From: an uncultured Alistipes sp.
Lineage (GTDB): Bacteria > Bacteroidota > Bacteroidia > Bacteroidales > Rikenellaceae
Length of the DNA: 64,000 bases
Direction: 5' to 3'
Assembly: GCA_900542505.1 (NCBI GenBank)
Contig: UQNV01000005.1
Location: 6,523 to 70,522 of the forward strand
Below are positions 52,800 through 61,567 of this stretch, piece after piece. The notes under the pieces are model-generated. The model saw only the letters and a program-made list of their open reading frames with translations. It made no database searches and had not been told where the DNA came from. A program made the translations under genes and the position numbers. Each line of letters starts with the position of its first letter. Within the stretch, counting starts at the first letter, position 1.

Positions 52800-54155
52800 T
52801 ATGGCCGCCTCGGCCGCCTCCATCACCCCTTCGTTCATCGTGGGGTGGGCATGGATGATGCGGGCCAGACGGTGGGCCGTGACGCCGAGCGCCTTGGCAA
52901 GCGTCGGCTCGGCCAGCATCTCGGTGACGCCGGCACCCACCATGTGGGCGCCGATGAGGCGCTCCTCGCCGTCGAAGAGCAGCTTGACGAAGCCGTCGCG
53001 GTCACCCGCCGCCGTCGCCTTGCCCGAAGCGGTGAAGGGGAAGCGCCCGACGCGCACGTCGATGCCCCGCTCGCGCGCCTGCTGCTCGGTCATGCCGACC
53101 GAGGCCACCTCGGGCGAGGTGAAGATGCACGAGGGGATGGTCGAATAGTCGACCGGCGCGGGATTGAGCCCGCAGATGGACTCGATGCAGCAGACGGCCT
53201 CGGCCGAGGCGACGTGGGCCAGCGCCGGACCGCCCACGATGTCGCCGATAGCGTAGACGCCCGGCACGTTGGTGCGGTAATATTCATCGACCACCACCTT
53301 GTCGCGCTCGACGGCGATGCCCAGCTCCTCGAGGCCGATGCCCTCGATGTTGGACTTGATGCCGACGGCCGAGAGCACCACCTCGGCGCTCAGCGACTCG
53401 ACACCCTTGCGGCCCTCGACCTCGACGACGCACTGTCCGTCGGCGCCGACCACGACGCTGCGCACGGTGGTCGAGGTGAGCACCGTCGCCCGCAGCTTGC
53501 GGAAGACGCGCTCCATCGTCTTCGATACCTCCTCGTCCTCGAGCGGCATGATGCGCGGCAGGTACTCGACGAGCGTCACCTTGACGCCCAGCGTGGCGTA
53601 GAACCAGGCGAACTCGCTGCCGATGGCACCTGAACCGACCACCACCATCGACGCAGGCAGCCGCCGCAGCTCCAGCGCATGGCGCGACGAGAGGACATGC
53701 TCGCCGTCGATGGGCATGAAGGGCATCTCGCGCGGACGGGCACCCGTCGCCAGCACGATGTGGTCCGCCTCGTAGACGACGCCGTCGACGTCGAGCCGGC
53801 CCGGCGCCACGAGCCGTCCGAAGCCGGCGATGAGGTCGATGTTGTTCTTGCGGAGCAGGAAGGCAACCCCCTTGCTCATCGTCTCGGCCACACCGCGCGA
53901 GCGGTCGACGATGCGCTCCAAGTCGGGGCGCACCTCGCCCTCGAGCGTCAGGCCGTAGTGGTCGGCCGACTTGCACCAGGCATAGACCTGGGCGCTCTTG
54001 AGCAGCGCCTTGGTCGGAATGCAGCCCCAGTTGAGGCAGACGCCGCCCGCCTCGGCGCGCTCCACGAGCGCCACCCGGCGGCCGAGCTGCGCGGCACGGA
54101 TGGCGGCGACATACCCGCCCGGACCCGAGCCGACTACAATGATGTCATATTTCAT
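52779..54155 (-). CDS. lpdA: Dihydrolipoyl dehydrogenase
   Basis: A 458-residue FAD/NAD disulfide oxidoreductase, the E3 of 2-oxoacid dehydrogenase or glycine cleavage complexes. The FAD motif GSGPGGYVAAIRAAQLG is followed by redox-active CLNWGC (Cys40, Cys45), NAD motif VVGSGAIGSEFAW, second FAD motif VYAIGDIVGGPALAH and the catalytic His in IIHAHPTMNEG. No E1/E2 genes are adjacent in the window. The 81-bp gap after the C69 gene contains a GAGGGGA/TCCCCTC hairpin (54174-54217). Confidence 0.95.
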   Translation of the reverse strand: MKYDIIVVGSGPGGYVAAIRAAQLGRRVALVERAEAGGVCLNWGCIPTKALLKSAQVYAWCKSADHYGLTLEGEVRPDLERIVDRSRGVAETMSKGVAFLLRKNNIDLIAGFGRLVAPGRLDVDGVVYEADHIVLATGARPREMPFMPIDGEHVLSSRHALELRRLPASMVVVGSGAIGSEFAWFYATLGVKVTLVEYLPRIMPLEDEEVSKTMERVFRKLRATVLTSTTVRSVVVGADGQCVVEVEGRKGVESLSAEVVLSAVGIKSNIEGIGLEELGIAVERDKVVVDEYYRTNVPGVYAIGDIVGGPALAHVASAEAVCCIESICGLNPAPVDYSTIPSCIFTSPEVASVGMTEQQARERGIDVRVGRFPFTASGKATAAGDRDGFVKLLFDGEERLIGAHMVGAGVTEMLAEPTLAKALGVTAHRLARIIHAHPTMNEGVMEAAEAAIGAAIHL

Positions 54156-54236
54156 GGTATTCGTTTTAGGAAAGAGGGGACGACGCCTGCACCCCTGTGC
54201 GGTTGCGTCCTCCCCTCGAAGGTTCTCTCTCTTGAC

Positions 54237-55931
54237 TTATTTGATTACGCGCAGCACCTCGCCGTTGTCGGCCGCCACAGCGCGCTTCCACTTCTCGTTG
54301 TAGCCCGGGAACTGAATCCGGTCGGGAATGTCGCGGCCGTTGCCGTTGTCGACGAAGTGGGCCGACGAGCCGTCACCGTCGAGGAACGACAGCACGTCGC
54401 CGTGCTCGCTCTTGACGTTGCCGTCCATGTACTTGACCAGCAGATAGCCGTTCAGCCGCTGCCAGCGGTCGAAGAGCTCCTGGGCCGTCGAGACGCTCAG
54501 CTCGGTCAGGTAGTTGCGGCGCGCCTCCGCCGACATCTTGCCGACACGGGCCGTAACGGCGGCCACATCGGCCAGACGGTCGTTCTCCCACTTGTCGGTC
54601 ACCTTGCGGATGTCGGCCGAAATCATGTCGTAGCGCATGTAGGCGAAATTCGTCGTACGGTTGAAGAGCCAGAAGGCCGACGTGGGCGAATAGCGGAGCA
54701 TCGAGCCGTTCTCCTCGCTGAAGCACTCGGGAACCTCCTGTGCCGAGCAGAAAATCGGCGTCAGGCACGAGGTGGCGGCATCGTCGACACCGAACCAGAG
54801 GATGCCCATGTCGCGTCCCGCATCGGGCCGCGCCTGTGCCACGAACCAGAAGCCGGTCTGCTGCGTGGCCGTTGCACGCTCGTTGAGGTAGGTGACACCG
54901 TCGACCTCGAACTCCATCGGACGCCAGCGGTAGGGACAGTTGTGGCCGCCGGCACCGAGGTCCTTCGTCATGTCCATCGGCGTACCCTCGTAGTGGTCGC
55001 GCATGCAGTCGAAGAGCGTCTTGGGCGACACCTTCTGACGGGGCTTCACCCACAGCGGCAGGCGGTTCTTGAGGTTGTAGCCCATGGCATAGTCCTCGTA
55101 GGCATCCATGCCGTCGGCCACCGTGCGGAAGAAGGCCCACACGCGGGCATCGCAGCCGCGCACCGTTCCGAAGTCGGCCGGGCAGTAGGCATCGGCGAAG
55201 CTGAACTCCTCGTCCGAACCCTCGAAGTAGCCCATTTCACGGGCAAACGAGATGACATCGGGCGCATAGAGGCAGTTCTCGGGGTCGTCGAGCGGGAAAG
55301 TGGTGATGCGCGCCTGGTTGGCATGGCCCGAGACATAGCCGTCGGGGATGCGGCGTGCCACCCAGACAATGCCGCGGCGGGCGTTGCCCCCCTTGCCGTC
55401 GTCCTTGTAGCCCTTGCCGATGAGCTCCATAATCCAGGCCTCTTCGGTGTCGGCGATGGAGAACGACTCGCCGCTCGATGCGTAGCCGTAGGTATTGGCC
55501 AGTTCGGCGATGACGGCGATAGCCTCGCGGGCCGTCTTCGCGCGCTGGAGGGTGATGTATATCAGCGAGCCGTAGTCGATGCCGCCGGTCGAGTCGGCCA
55601 GTTCGGCACGGCCGCCGTAGGTGGTCTCGCCGATGATGAGCGAGTGCTCGTTCATGTTGCCGATGGTCGACCAGGTCTGCGCCACCTGGGGAATGTCGCG
55701 CAGGTAACGGCCCGTATCCCACTCATGGACGGGCATCATCGTACCCGGAGCGTAGCGGCCCGCCGCCGTGTGGTAGAGCGCACCGTAGAGCGCATGCGAG
55801 TCGGCGGCATAGGTGACCATAATCGAACCGTCGGTCGAGGCTCCGCGCGTGACGATGAAGTTGGTGCAGGCCGACACCGCCCCATAGGCGAGGAGCGCCA
55901 CGGCCGAGAGAAGCAATTGACGTTTTTTCAT
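54237..55931 (-). CDS. C69-family dipeptidase
   Basis: A 564-residue exported Ntn-hydrolase-fold peptidase. The signal peptide ends at VSA, directly before Cys22 (ACTNFIVTRGAS), the expected catalytic N-terminal nucleophile. Family blocks YGSLIYITLQRAKTAREAI, the ESFSIADTEEAWIMELIG region and ARVWAFFRTV are present. It probably cleaves dipeptides in the periplasm. The promoter is at 55957-55987. Confidence 0.9.
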   Translation of the reverse strand: MKKRQLLLSAVALLAYGAVSACTNFIVTRGASTDGSIMVTYAADSHALYGALYHTAAGRYAPGTMMPVHEWDTGRYLRDIPQVAQTWSTIGNMNEHSLIIGETTYGGRAELADSTGGIDYGSLIYITLQRAKTAREAIAVIAELANTYGYASSGESFSIADTEEAWIMELIGKGYKDDGKGGNARRGIVWVARRIPDGYVSGHANQARITTFPLDDPENCLYAPDVISFAREMGYFEGSDEEFSFADAYCPADFGTVRGCDARVWAFFRTVADGMDAYEDYAMGYNLKNRLPLWVKPRQKVSPKTLFDCMRDHYEGTPMDMTKDLGAGGHNCPYRWRPMEFEVDGVTYLNERATATQQTGFWFVAQARPDAGRDMGILWFGVDDAATSCLTPIFCSAQEVPECFSEENGSMLRYSPTSAFWLFNRTTNFAYMRYDMISADIRKVTDKWENDRLADVAAVTARVGKMSAEARRNYLTELSVSTAQELFDRWQRLNGYLLVKYMDGNVKSEHGDVLSFLDGDGSSAHFVDNGNGRDIPDRIQFPGYNEKWKRAVAADNGEVLRVIK

Positions 55932-55956
55932 TTTTTCTGGTTACTGGGTTTTGGAA

Positions 55957-55987
55957 CAAATATAGGAAACTCTCGGCAAACGGCAAA
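55957..55987 (-). promoter_or_regulatory. Promoter of the C69 dipeptidase gene
   Basis: On the minus strand TTTG (55987-55984) and TATATTTG (55964-55957) are separated by 19 nt, a near-complete consensus. Confidence 0.75.
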
Positions 55988-56050
55988 ACGCCGGAGGGGG
56001 ATGCCCGCCGAAAAAATCGGCCGGGGCTTCCCCGTTCCGCGATTTTTCGC

Positions 56051-56058
56051 TACATTTG
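56051..56058 (+). promoter_or_regulatory. -7 element (TACATTTG) of the yggS-proC operon
   Basis: TACATTTG overlaps the upstream in-frame codon at 56056. This rules out that start and supports translation from 56083. Confidence 0.65.
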
Positions 56059-56082
56059 TTCTCGCAAAAAAATCAGACGGAG

Positions 56083-56760
56083 ATGTCGATATCAGAACAA
56101 CTGGCCCGCGTACGGGCATCGCTGCCCGAGGGCGTACGGCTCGTCGCCGTATCGAAAACCCACCCGGCCGAGGCCATCCGCGAAGCCTACGAGGCCGGGC
56201 AGCGCCTCTTCGGCGAAAGCCGCCCGCAGGAGCTGCGGGCCAAATACGAAGAGCTGCCGAAGGATATCGAGTGGCACATGATTGGCCACCTGCAGACCAA
56301 CAAGGTGAAGTACATCGCCCCCTTCGTGCAGATGGTCGAGTCGGTCGACAGCGCACGGCTGGCCGAGGCGCTGCAACGCGAGGCGGACAAATGCGGCCGC
56401 CGGCTCGACATCCTGCTCGAAATCCACGTCGCCGACGAGGAGACGAAGTCGGGCTGGGAGCCCGACGAGCTGAGGGAGTACCTCGCCTCGGAGCCCTTTG
56501 CCGCCATGCCGGCGCTCCGCGTCCGCGGGGTGATGGGCATCGCCACCAATACGGACGACGAGGAGGTCATCCGCCGCGACTTCCTCGCACTGAAGAGCCT
56601 CTTCGACGAGCTGCGCCCCCGCTTCGGCGCCGATTTCGACACGCTCTCGATGGGCATGTCGCACGACTACCCGCTGGCCGTGGCCTGCGGCTCGACGCTG
56701 GTGCGCGTCGGGTCGCTCATCTTCGGCGAGCGCGACTACTCGAAAACCGCCGCCCTATGA
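56083..56760 (+). CDS. yggS: YggS-family PLP homeostasis protein
   Basis: A 225-residue PLP-binding TIM-barrel protein of the YggS/PLPBP family: Lys25 in VAVSKTHP binds PLP; WHMIGHLQTNKVK and LSMGMSHDYPLAVACGSTLVRVGSLIFG are family signatures. It controls free pyridoxal phosphate and amino-acid balance. Its stop overlaps the proC start (ATGA), a common bacterial pairing. Confidence 0.93.
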   Translation: MSISEQLARVRASLPEGVRLVAVSKTHPAEAIREAYEAGQRLFGESRPQELRAKYEELPKDIEWHMIGHLQTNKVKYIAPFVQMVESVDSARLAEALQREADKCGRRLDILLEIHVADEETKSGWEPDELREYLASEPFAAMPALRVRGVMGIATNTDDEEVIRRDFLALKSLFDELRPRFGADFDTLSMGMSHDYPLAVACGSTLVRVGSLIFGERDYSKTAAL

Positions 56761-57536
56761 GACTCGGATTCATCGGTTTCGGCAACATGGCCCGCGCGCT
56801 GGCCGAGGGGCTGCTCCGCAAGGGAGCCCTCGCCGCGGAGGAGATGGGCGCCTGCGCGCGCGACTTCGCGAAGCTGCAGCGCAACACGCAGCAGAGCGGC
56901 ATCCGCGCCTTCGAACGGGCGGCCGACCTGGTCGCCTTCGCCGACACGGTCGTCGTCGCCGTGAAGCCCCACCAGGTCGAAGAGGCGCTCGCGCCGCTGC
57001 GTGACGCGCTGCACGGCAAGTGCGTCGTCTCGGTGGCGGCCGGATGGTGTTTCGACGACTACGAGCGGCTGCTCGCACCCGGCACCCACCACCTCTCGAC
57101 GATTCCCAACACGCCGGTCTCGGTGGGCGAGGGTATTATCGTCTGCGAGCGGCGCCACTCGCTCAGCGATGCGGAGTGGCAGGCCGTACGCGAGCTCTTC
57201 GGCCGCATCGGGCTGGTCCCGACGGTCGACACGGCGCAGCTGAGCGCCGCGGGCACCATCTGCGGATGCGGCCCGGCATTCATCGCGCTCTCAATCGAGG
57301 CGCTGGCCGACGCCGCCGTCAAGCACGGCATCGCACGCGACGAGGCCTACCGCATGGTGAGCCAGATGGTGGTCGGAACGGGACGGCTTCAGCTGGAGAG
57401 CGGCGAGCACCCCGGCCGGCTCAAGGACCAGGTCTGCTCGCCGGGCGGTACGACCATACGCGGCGTGGCGGAGCTCGAGCGGCGCGGGCTGCGCGGTGCA
57501 CTCATCGACGCCGTCGACGCCATCGAGGGGCGTTGA
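56757..57536 (+). CDS. proC: Pyrroline-5-carboxylate reductase
   Basis: A 259-residue enzyme for the last step of proline synthesis. It has the Rossmann motif GFIGFGNMARALAEGL, the VVVAVKPHQVEE block, and the C-terminal LKDQVCSPGGTTIRGVAELERRGLRGALIDAV signature that ends ProC proteins. The start overlaps the yggS stop. It is followed by a repeat-rich tail and a terminator. Confidence 0.94.
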   Translation: MRLGFIGFGNMARALAEGLLRKGALAAEEMGACARDFAKLQRNTQQSGIRAFERAADLVAFADTVVVAVKPHQVEEALAPLRDALHGKCVVSVAAGWCFDDYERLLAPGTHHLSTIPNTPVSVGEGIIVCERRHSLSDAEWQAVRELFGRIGLVPTVDTAQLSAAGTICGCGPAFIALSIEALADAAVKHGIARDEAYRMVSQMVVGTGRLQLESGEHPGRLKDQVCSPGGTTIRGVAELERRGLRGALIDAVDAIEGR

Positions 57537-57580
57537 CACGGCAGACAGGCGCGGCAGACAGGCGCAGCCGGTATAAGCAG

Positions 57581-57632
57581 CTGGCACGAACGGCCGGTAC
57601 AAACGGCTGACACGAACGGCCGGTACGAACGG
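57581..57632. repeat. 26-bp direct tandem duplication 3' of proC
   Basis: 57581-57606 and 57607-57632 are copies of CTGRCACGAACGGCCGGTAC-type sequence with a few differences. A shorter GCAGACAGGCG doublet precedes it at about 57541-57563. It is not coding. Confidence 0.7.
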
Positions 57633-57656
57633 TTGCCGCCGGAACAAAAAAATCCG

Positions 57657-57683
57657 GGGCGGGAGTATGCAACTCCCGCCCCG
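57657..57683. terminator. Bidirectional terminator between proC and the 95-aa gene
   Basis: GGGGCGGGAGT (57657-57667) pairs with 57673-57683 around a 5-base loop. A-run on the left and TTTTTT on the right allow function for both convergent genes. Confidence 0.85.
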
Positions 57684-57712
57684 AACGTTTTTTCTGCGAA
57701 TCCTCGGCGCCG

Positions 57713-58000
57713 TTATTTGGCCTCGTTGATTTCGCTCAGCCGCGTGAAGAGCTTCTCATATTCGGCGACCATCTCCGTACGCAGAGCGGAATAGTGCTTG
57801 CGCACGAGCGAGCGGTTGTGCGGCTCGGCCGGATTGTTGGCCTTGATGAAGAGAGCGTTGCGCACGGCAACGGCATCCTGCATCACGTCGAAAATCTCCT
57901 TCTCCTTCGAGGGCTGGAAACAAATGGCCATATCGCAGTCGAAAACGACCTCCTCCAGACGATAGTCAATCTCCTTCTTCAGGTCTCTCAAATTTGCCAT
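57713..58000 (-). CDS. Conserved small hypothetical protein
   Basis: A 95-residue soluble, helix-rich protein beginning MANLRDLKKEIDYRLEEVVFDCD and ending KLFTRLSEINEAK. No signal peptide and no motif of known function. It looks like a genuine gene: it has a promoter element 31 nt upstream and a terminator downstream, and it ends cleanly. It resembles small uncharacterised Bacteroidota proteins, from memory. Confidence 0.75.
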   Translation of the reverse strand: MANLRDLKKEIDYRLEEVVFDCDMAICFQPSKEKEIFDVMQDAVAVRNALFIKANNPAEPHNRSLVRKHYSALRTEMVAEYEKLFTRLSEINEAK

Positions 58001-58030
58001 AATCGTAAACGGATTTTAATGAATTGTGAG

Positions 58031-58038
58031 CAAAGATA
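58031..58038 (-). promoter_or_regulatory. -7 element (TATCTTTG) of the 95-aa gene
   Basis: The minus strand reads TATCTTTG 31 nt upstream of the start at 58000. Confidence 0.6.
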
Positions 58039-58187
58039 GTAAATCCCTTCGAATCTGCAAATATTTCTTCGGGCGGCGACATGCCGCAGAGGCCAAAAAA
58101 TCCCCAACGGCTCCGCCACGCGGCACCCGTCGGTCTGCGGCGCAGGCCCCGGGGAGCAAGGCATCCCCGCGGAGCAACCCGACCGGA

Positions 58188-58322
58188 AGCGGGAAGGGCC
58201 GCGCGAAGAGGGGAAGGACCGCGTGAAGAGGAGAAGAACCACACGAAAAGGGAAAGGGTGTGCAAAGCGGGAAGGACCGCGCGGAGCGGGATGGCCTGTG
58301 CAAAGCGGGAAGCTCTGTGCGG
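58188..58322. repeat. 18-20-nt degenerate tandem repeats, seven units
   Basis: Units of AGCGGGAAGGRCCGCGCGR type begin at 58188, 58207, 58227, 58247, 58266, 58285 and 58304 with strong drift. The purine-rich strand is constant. The tract lies beyond the 3' end of the OmpA-like gene and upstream of the 95-aa gene. Confidence 0.7.
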
Positions 58323-58482
58323 AACGGAACCCCCGCCCGGCGGGACAAAACAGAGGAGCGGTACCCGCACCCGGCGGGAACCGCTCCCCTGCAATGCCGC
58401 GACACACGGCCTCCGCCCCGCGAAGCCGACGTCCGGCGAGGACTGCCCTTCGTGCGGCGGCCGAGTCCGGATGGAGGATACC

Positions 58483-59484
58483 TCAACGCATCTTCTCCAG
58501 TTCGCGGGCGCTCCTGACGGCCGCCTTTTCGGCCTTTCGGGCAGCCTTGGCCTCCTTCCGGGCGATTCGCTTCGCGGCACGGGCCTGCTCCTTCCCGATT
58601 TTGTCGGCCACGCGGACGTCATGGCGCAGGTCGCGCACCTCGCCGCGCACCTCACGGCGGAGCTGGCGACGCTCCTGCCCGGCATCCTCCCCGGGCATCT
58701 CGACGATGATGCCGGTGATGGAGCGGTCGATGACCTCGCACGGGCACTTACCCGCACAGGCGTTGGCCGCCGGCGCAGGCTCGGGCGCCGCTTTGGGCAG
58801 CATCGTACGCTGCACGACCACGTTGCCGTCGCGGTAAACGACCGTAATCGCAGCCCGGCGCATCGTCGGGAGGATGTTGTGCCGCAGGTAGTTCCACGCG
58901 GCAGGCATCGCCTTGAGCTTCGCCTCGAGGGCGGCGTCAGACAGCTTGCTGTCCAGCAGGTCGAGCACCGCCTGACGGTCGGGCATCTGCGAGGCGGCCA
59001 CCAGCGCGCGGCAGGCCGACCAGGGCTCGACGACCGAGTTGACCGTAACGACGCAGTGCTGCGAAAGGCCGTACTTCGCATCGGCATATCCCTTCAGGTC
59101 CTGGGCGCGTTGGAGGGCCAGTGTCCGGTTGAACTTCATCGGGCCGTCGGGCGACGCATAGCCCGTAATCACCACCGAGCGAAGCTGCCGGAGCGTGTCG
59201 TTCCGGATACCCGAAACGAAGGAGTCGAGTTCGGCAAGCTCCTGCGCGTTGTGGCCCAGCGTCGAGACGAGGCGCGCCGAGTCGATGCGGTAGAGCACCG
59301 AGAAGCTCGTGTCGTCGAGCCGCTGCACGACAAACCTGCGCACGAGGTAGTCGCCGTCGGTCGTCTCCGACAACATCACGGTATCGGGCGCAGGGGCCGC
59401 GGCCGTGCTCTTGCTCTGGGCCGTCGCACCGGCAGCCGCACACAATGCAAGAGTAAGCGAAAAGGTAGTAACGAATGTTTTCAC
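58483..59484 (-). CDS. OmpA-like domain protein with basic coiled tail
   Basis: A 333-residue exported protein. A GTG start at 59484 gives a clean signal peptide (MKTFVTTFSLTLALCAAAGATAQ region); no ATG is available. Residues ~80-160 resemble an OmpA/MotB-type peptidoglycan-associated fold (VVITGYASPDGPMKFNRTLALQRAQDL). A segment with CAGKCPC follows, and the last ~70 residues are a charged helix very rich in Arg, Lys, Glu and Ala. It is related in style to DUF3868-type proteins found with fimbrial genes. Function unknown. Confidence 0.72.
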   Translation of the reverse strand: MKTFVTTFSLTLALCAAAGATAQSKSTAAAPAPDTVMLSETTDGDYLVRRFVVQRLDDTSFSVLYRIDSARLVSTLGHNAQELAELDSFVSGIRNDTLRQLRSVVITGYASPDGPMKFNRTLALQRAQDLKGYADAKYGLSQHCVVTVNSVVEPWSACRALVAASQMPDRQAVLDLLDSKLSDAALEAKLKAMPAAWNYLRHNILPTMRRAAITVVYRDGNVVVQRTMLPKAAPEPAPAANACAGKCPCEVIDRSITGIIVEMPGEDAGQERRQLRREVRGEVRDLRHDVRVADKIGKEQARAAKRIARKEAKAARKAEKAAVRSARELEKMR

Positions 59485-59564
59485 GCTGAATGAGTGTTTG
59501 GTTGTTGCTGACTCCCCCACTCGCAAGATTCGTACCACGCCGGGCGCCCGGCCGCACACAAAAA

Positions 59565-59595
59565 ATCTCCCGGAAGCCGACGGCTTCCGGGAGAT
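59565..59595 (-). terminator. Intrinsic terminator of argS
   Basis: A 15-bp perfect palindrome (ATCTCCCGGAAGCCG at 59565-59579, complement at 59581-59595) with a single central base. On the minus strand it is followed by a T-run. It lies 27 bp beyond the argS stop. Confidence 0.85.
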
Positions 59596-59621
59596 GATAT
59601 CGGGACACGGCGCCCCGCCGG

Positions 59622-61403
59622 CTACATGCGCTCGGGAACGTCGATTCCCAGCAACTTCATGCCGAGGCGGATGACACGCGCCACCTGCTGTGCCAGACGG
59701 AGCCGCATGCAGCGCACGTCGGCCTGCTCCTCACGCAGAATCGAGTGGTCGTGGTAGTATCCGTTGAACTGCTTGGCCAGCTCATATACATAGGCGGCGA
59801 TGAGCGACGGGGCGAAGTTCTCGCCGGCGGCCTTCACCACCGAGGGATATTCGGTCAGCGTCTTGACCAGCTCCACCTCCTCGGGGAGGAACTCCGCACG
59901 CACCGGCTCCGAGTAGTCGATGCCGGCCTCGGCCGCCTTGCGCAGCACCGAGCAGATGCGGGCATGGGTGTACTGGATGAAGGGGCCCGTATTGCCGTTG
60001 AAGTCAATCGACTCGCGCGGGTCGAAGAGCATCGTCTTCTTGGGGTCGACCTTCAGGATGAAGTATTTGAGCGCACCGAGACCGACCATCGTCGAGACGG
60101 CGTCGGCCTCCGCCTCCGTGCAGCCGTCGAGCTTGCCCAGCTCGGCCGACATCTCGCGGGCCGTGCGCACCATGTCGGCAATCAGGTCGTCGGCATCGAC
60201 CACCGTACCCTCGCGCGACTTCATCTTGCCCTCGGGCAGCTCGACCATGCCGTACGAAAGGTGGGTGATGTGGTCGCTCCACTCGGCGTAGCCCAGCTTC
60301 TTGAGCACCAGCTTGAGCACCTGGAAGTGGTAGTTCTGCTCGTTGCCCACCACGTAAATCATATCGTCGAGGCGGTTGTCCTCGAAGCGGCGGTAGGCCG
60401 TACCGAGGTCCTGCGTCATGTAGACCGACGTGCCGTCGCCGCGCAGCAGCAGCTTCTCGTCCAGGCCGTCGCCCGTCAGGTCAATCCACACCGAGTTGTC
60501 GGGGCGACGGTAGAAGACACCCTTGCGCAGCCCCTCCTCGACGAGCGACTTGCCCAGCAGGTAGGTCTGCGACTCGTAGTAGACCTTGTCGAAGTCGACG
60601 CCCAGCGCCCGGTAGGTCACGTCGAAACCTTCGTAGACCCAGCCGTTCATCGTCTCCCACAGGGCGTAGACCTCGGGGTCCTTGGCCTCCCACTTGCGCA
60701 GCATCTCCTGCGCCTCGCGCATGATGGGGGCGTTCTTCTTGGCCTCCTCCTCGCTCTGACCCTCGGCCATGAGCTCCTTGACCTGGGCCTTGTAGTGCTT
60801 GTCGAACTCGACGTAGTACTTGCCCACCAGGTGGTCGCCCTTCATGCCCGTCGAGGCGGGCGTCTCGCCGTCGCCGTAGAGCTTCCAGGCCAGCATCGAC
60901 TTGCAGATGTGGATGCCGCGGTCGTTGACCAGGTTGGCCTTGATGACGCGGTGGCCGTTGGCCTGGAGAATCTGCGCCACGGAGTATCCCAGGAGGTTGT
61001 TGCGGATGTGGCCCAGGTGAAGCGGCTTGTTGGTGTTGGGCGACGAGTATTCAATCATCACGGTGCGGCCGGTCGACGCGGCACGGCCGTATTCGGCGTC
61101 GGCCGACAGCTCGTCGAAGCGGTCGGCCCAGAACGAACCGTCGAGCACCAGGTTCAGGAAGCCCTTGATGACGTTGAAGGAGCGGATTTCGGCGTTGTGG
61201 GCCGTCATGTACTCGCCCAGTTCGGTCGCCGTCGCCTCGGGCGACTTGCGGCTGCGGCGCAGCAGCGGGAAGGTCACCAGCGTATAGTCACCCTCGAATT
61301 CGCGACGGGTCTTCTGGAGCTGCAGCTGCTCGCCCTCCAGCGGACCGTAAAGAGCCTCGGCGGCACGACGGGCCGCCTCCGTAACAAAGTTCTCGATATT
61401 CAT
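59622..61403 (-). CDS. argS: Arginyl-tRNA synthetase
   Basis: A 593-residue class Ia synthetase. It has the N-terminal Add-1 domain, then the HIGH motif as SSPNTNKPLHLGHIRNNLLG. The KMSK-equivalent region is GKMKSREGTVVDADDL, followed by an anticodon-binding DALR domain (FNGYYHDHSIL, C-terminal LLGIDVPERM). The start at 61403 is chosen over 61442 because the promoter (61440-61470) overlaps the longer frame. Confidence 0.97.
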   Translation of the reverse strand: MNIENFVTEAARRAAEALYGPLEGEQLQLQKTRREFEGDYTLVTFPLLRRSRKSPEATATELGEYMTAHNAEIRSFNVIKGFLNLVLDGSFWADRFDELSADAEYGRAASTGRTVMIEYSSPNTNKPLHLGHIRNNLLGYSVAQILQANGHRVIKANLVNDRGIHICKSMLAWKLYGDGETPASTGMKGDHLVGKYYVEFDKHYKAQVKELMAEGQSEEEAKKNAPIMREAQEMLRKWEAKDPEVYALWETMNGWVYEGFDVTYRALGVDFDKVYYESQTYLLGKSLVEEGLRKGVFYRRPDNSVWIDLTGDGLDEKLLLRGDGTSVYMTQDLGTAYRRFEDNRLDDMIYVVGNEQNYHFQVLKLVLKKLGYAEWSDHITHLSYGMVELPEGKMKSREGTVVDADDLIADMVRTAREMSAELGKLDGCTEAEADAVSTMVGLGALKYFILKVDPKKTMLFDPRESIDFNGNTGPFIQYTHARICSVLRKAAEAGIDYSEPVRAEFLPEEVELVKTLTEYPSVVKAAGENFAPSLIAAYVYELAKQFNGYYHDHSILREEQADVRCMRLRLAQQVARVIRLGMKLLGIDVPERM

Positions 61404-61439
61404 AACCGTAATCACTGTTTTCTTTTCGCAATCAGGCTG

Positions 61440-61470
61440 CAAATTTAAGGCTTTTTCCCCGGAAAATCAA
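61440..61470 (-). promoter_or_regulatory. Promoter of argS
   Basis: On the minus strand TTG (61470-61468) and TAAATTTG (61447-61440) are spaced by 20 nt. Confidence 0.7.
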
Positions 61471-61533
61471 CCGATGCGGCAAGATTCCCGCAGTGAAAGC
61501 GCCGTGCGATTTTCCGCTCTCGGAAACATTGCG

Positions 61534-61541
61534 TATCTTTG
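61534..61541 (+). promoter_or_regulatory. -7 element (TATCTTTG) of the corC-dusB operon
   Basis: TATCTTTG lies 26 nt before the ATG at 61568 and downstream of the earlier in-frame codon at 61493, so it decides the start. Confidence 0.65.
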
Positions 61542-61567
61542 CACGAAAACGCTGGACATCCCGCTCT

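Larger units (their letters stand above)
58001..58482. other. 482-bp gene-free region
   Basis: It holds the promoter element of the 95-aa gene (58031-58038) and a stretch of 18-20-nt degenerate tandem repeats (58188-58322). Open frames crossing it are low-complexity and change frame with the repeats, so I regard none as a gene. Confidence 0.65.

Noticed and set aside
53679..57536. 1285-codon plus-strand open frame crossing lpdA, the C69 gene and yggS
   Set aside because: It is antisense or out of frame to genes with clear motifs and has no recognisable domain until it joins the true proC frame. A high-GC shadow.
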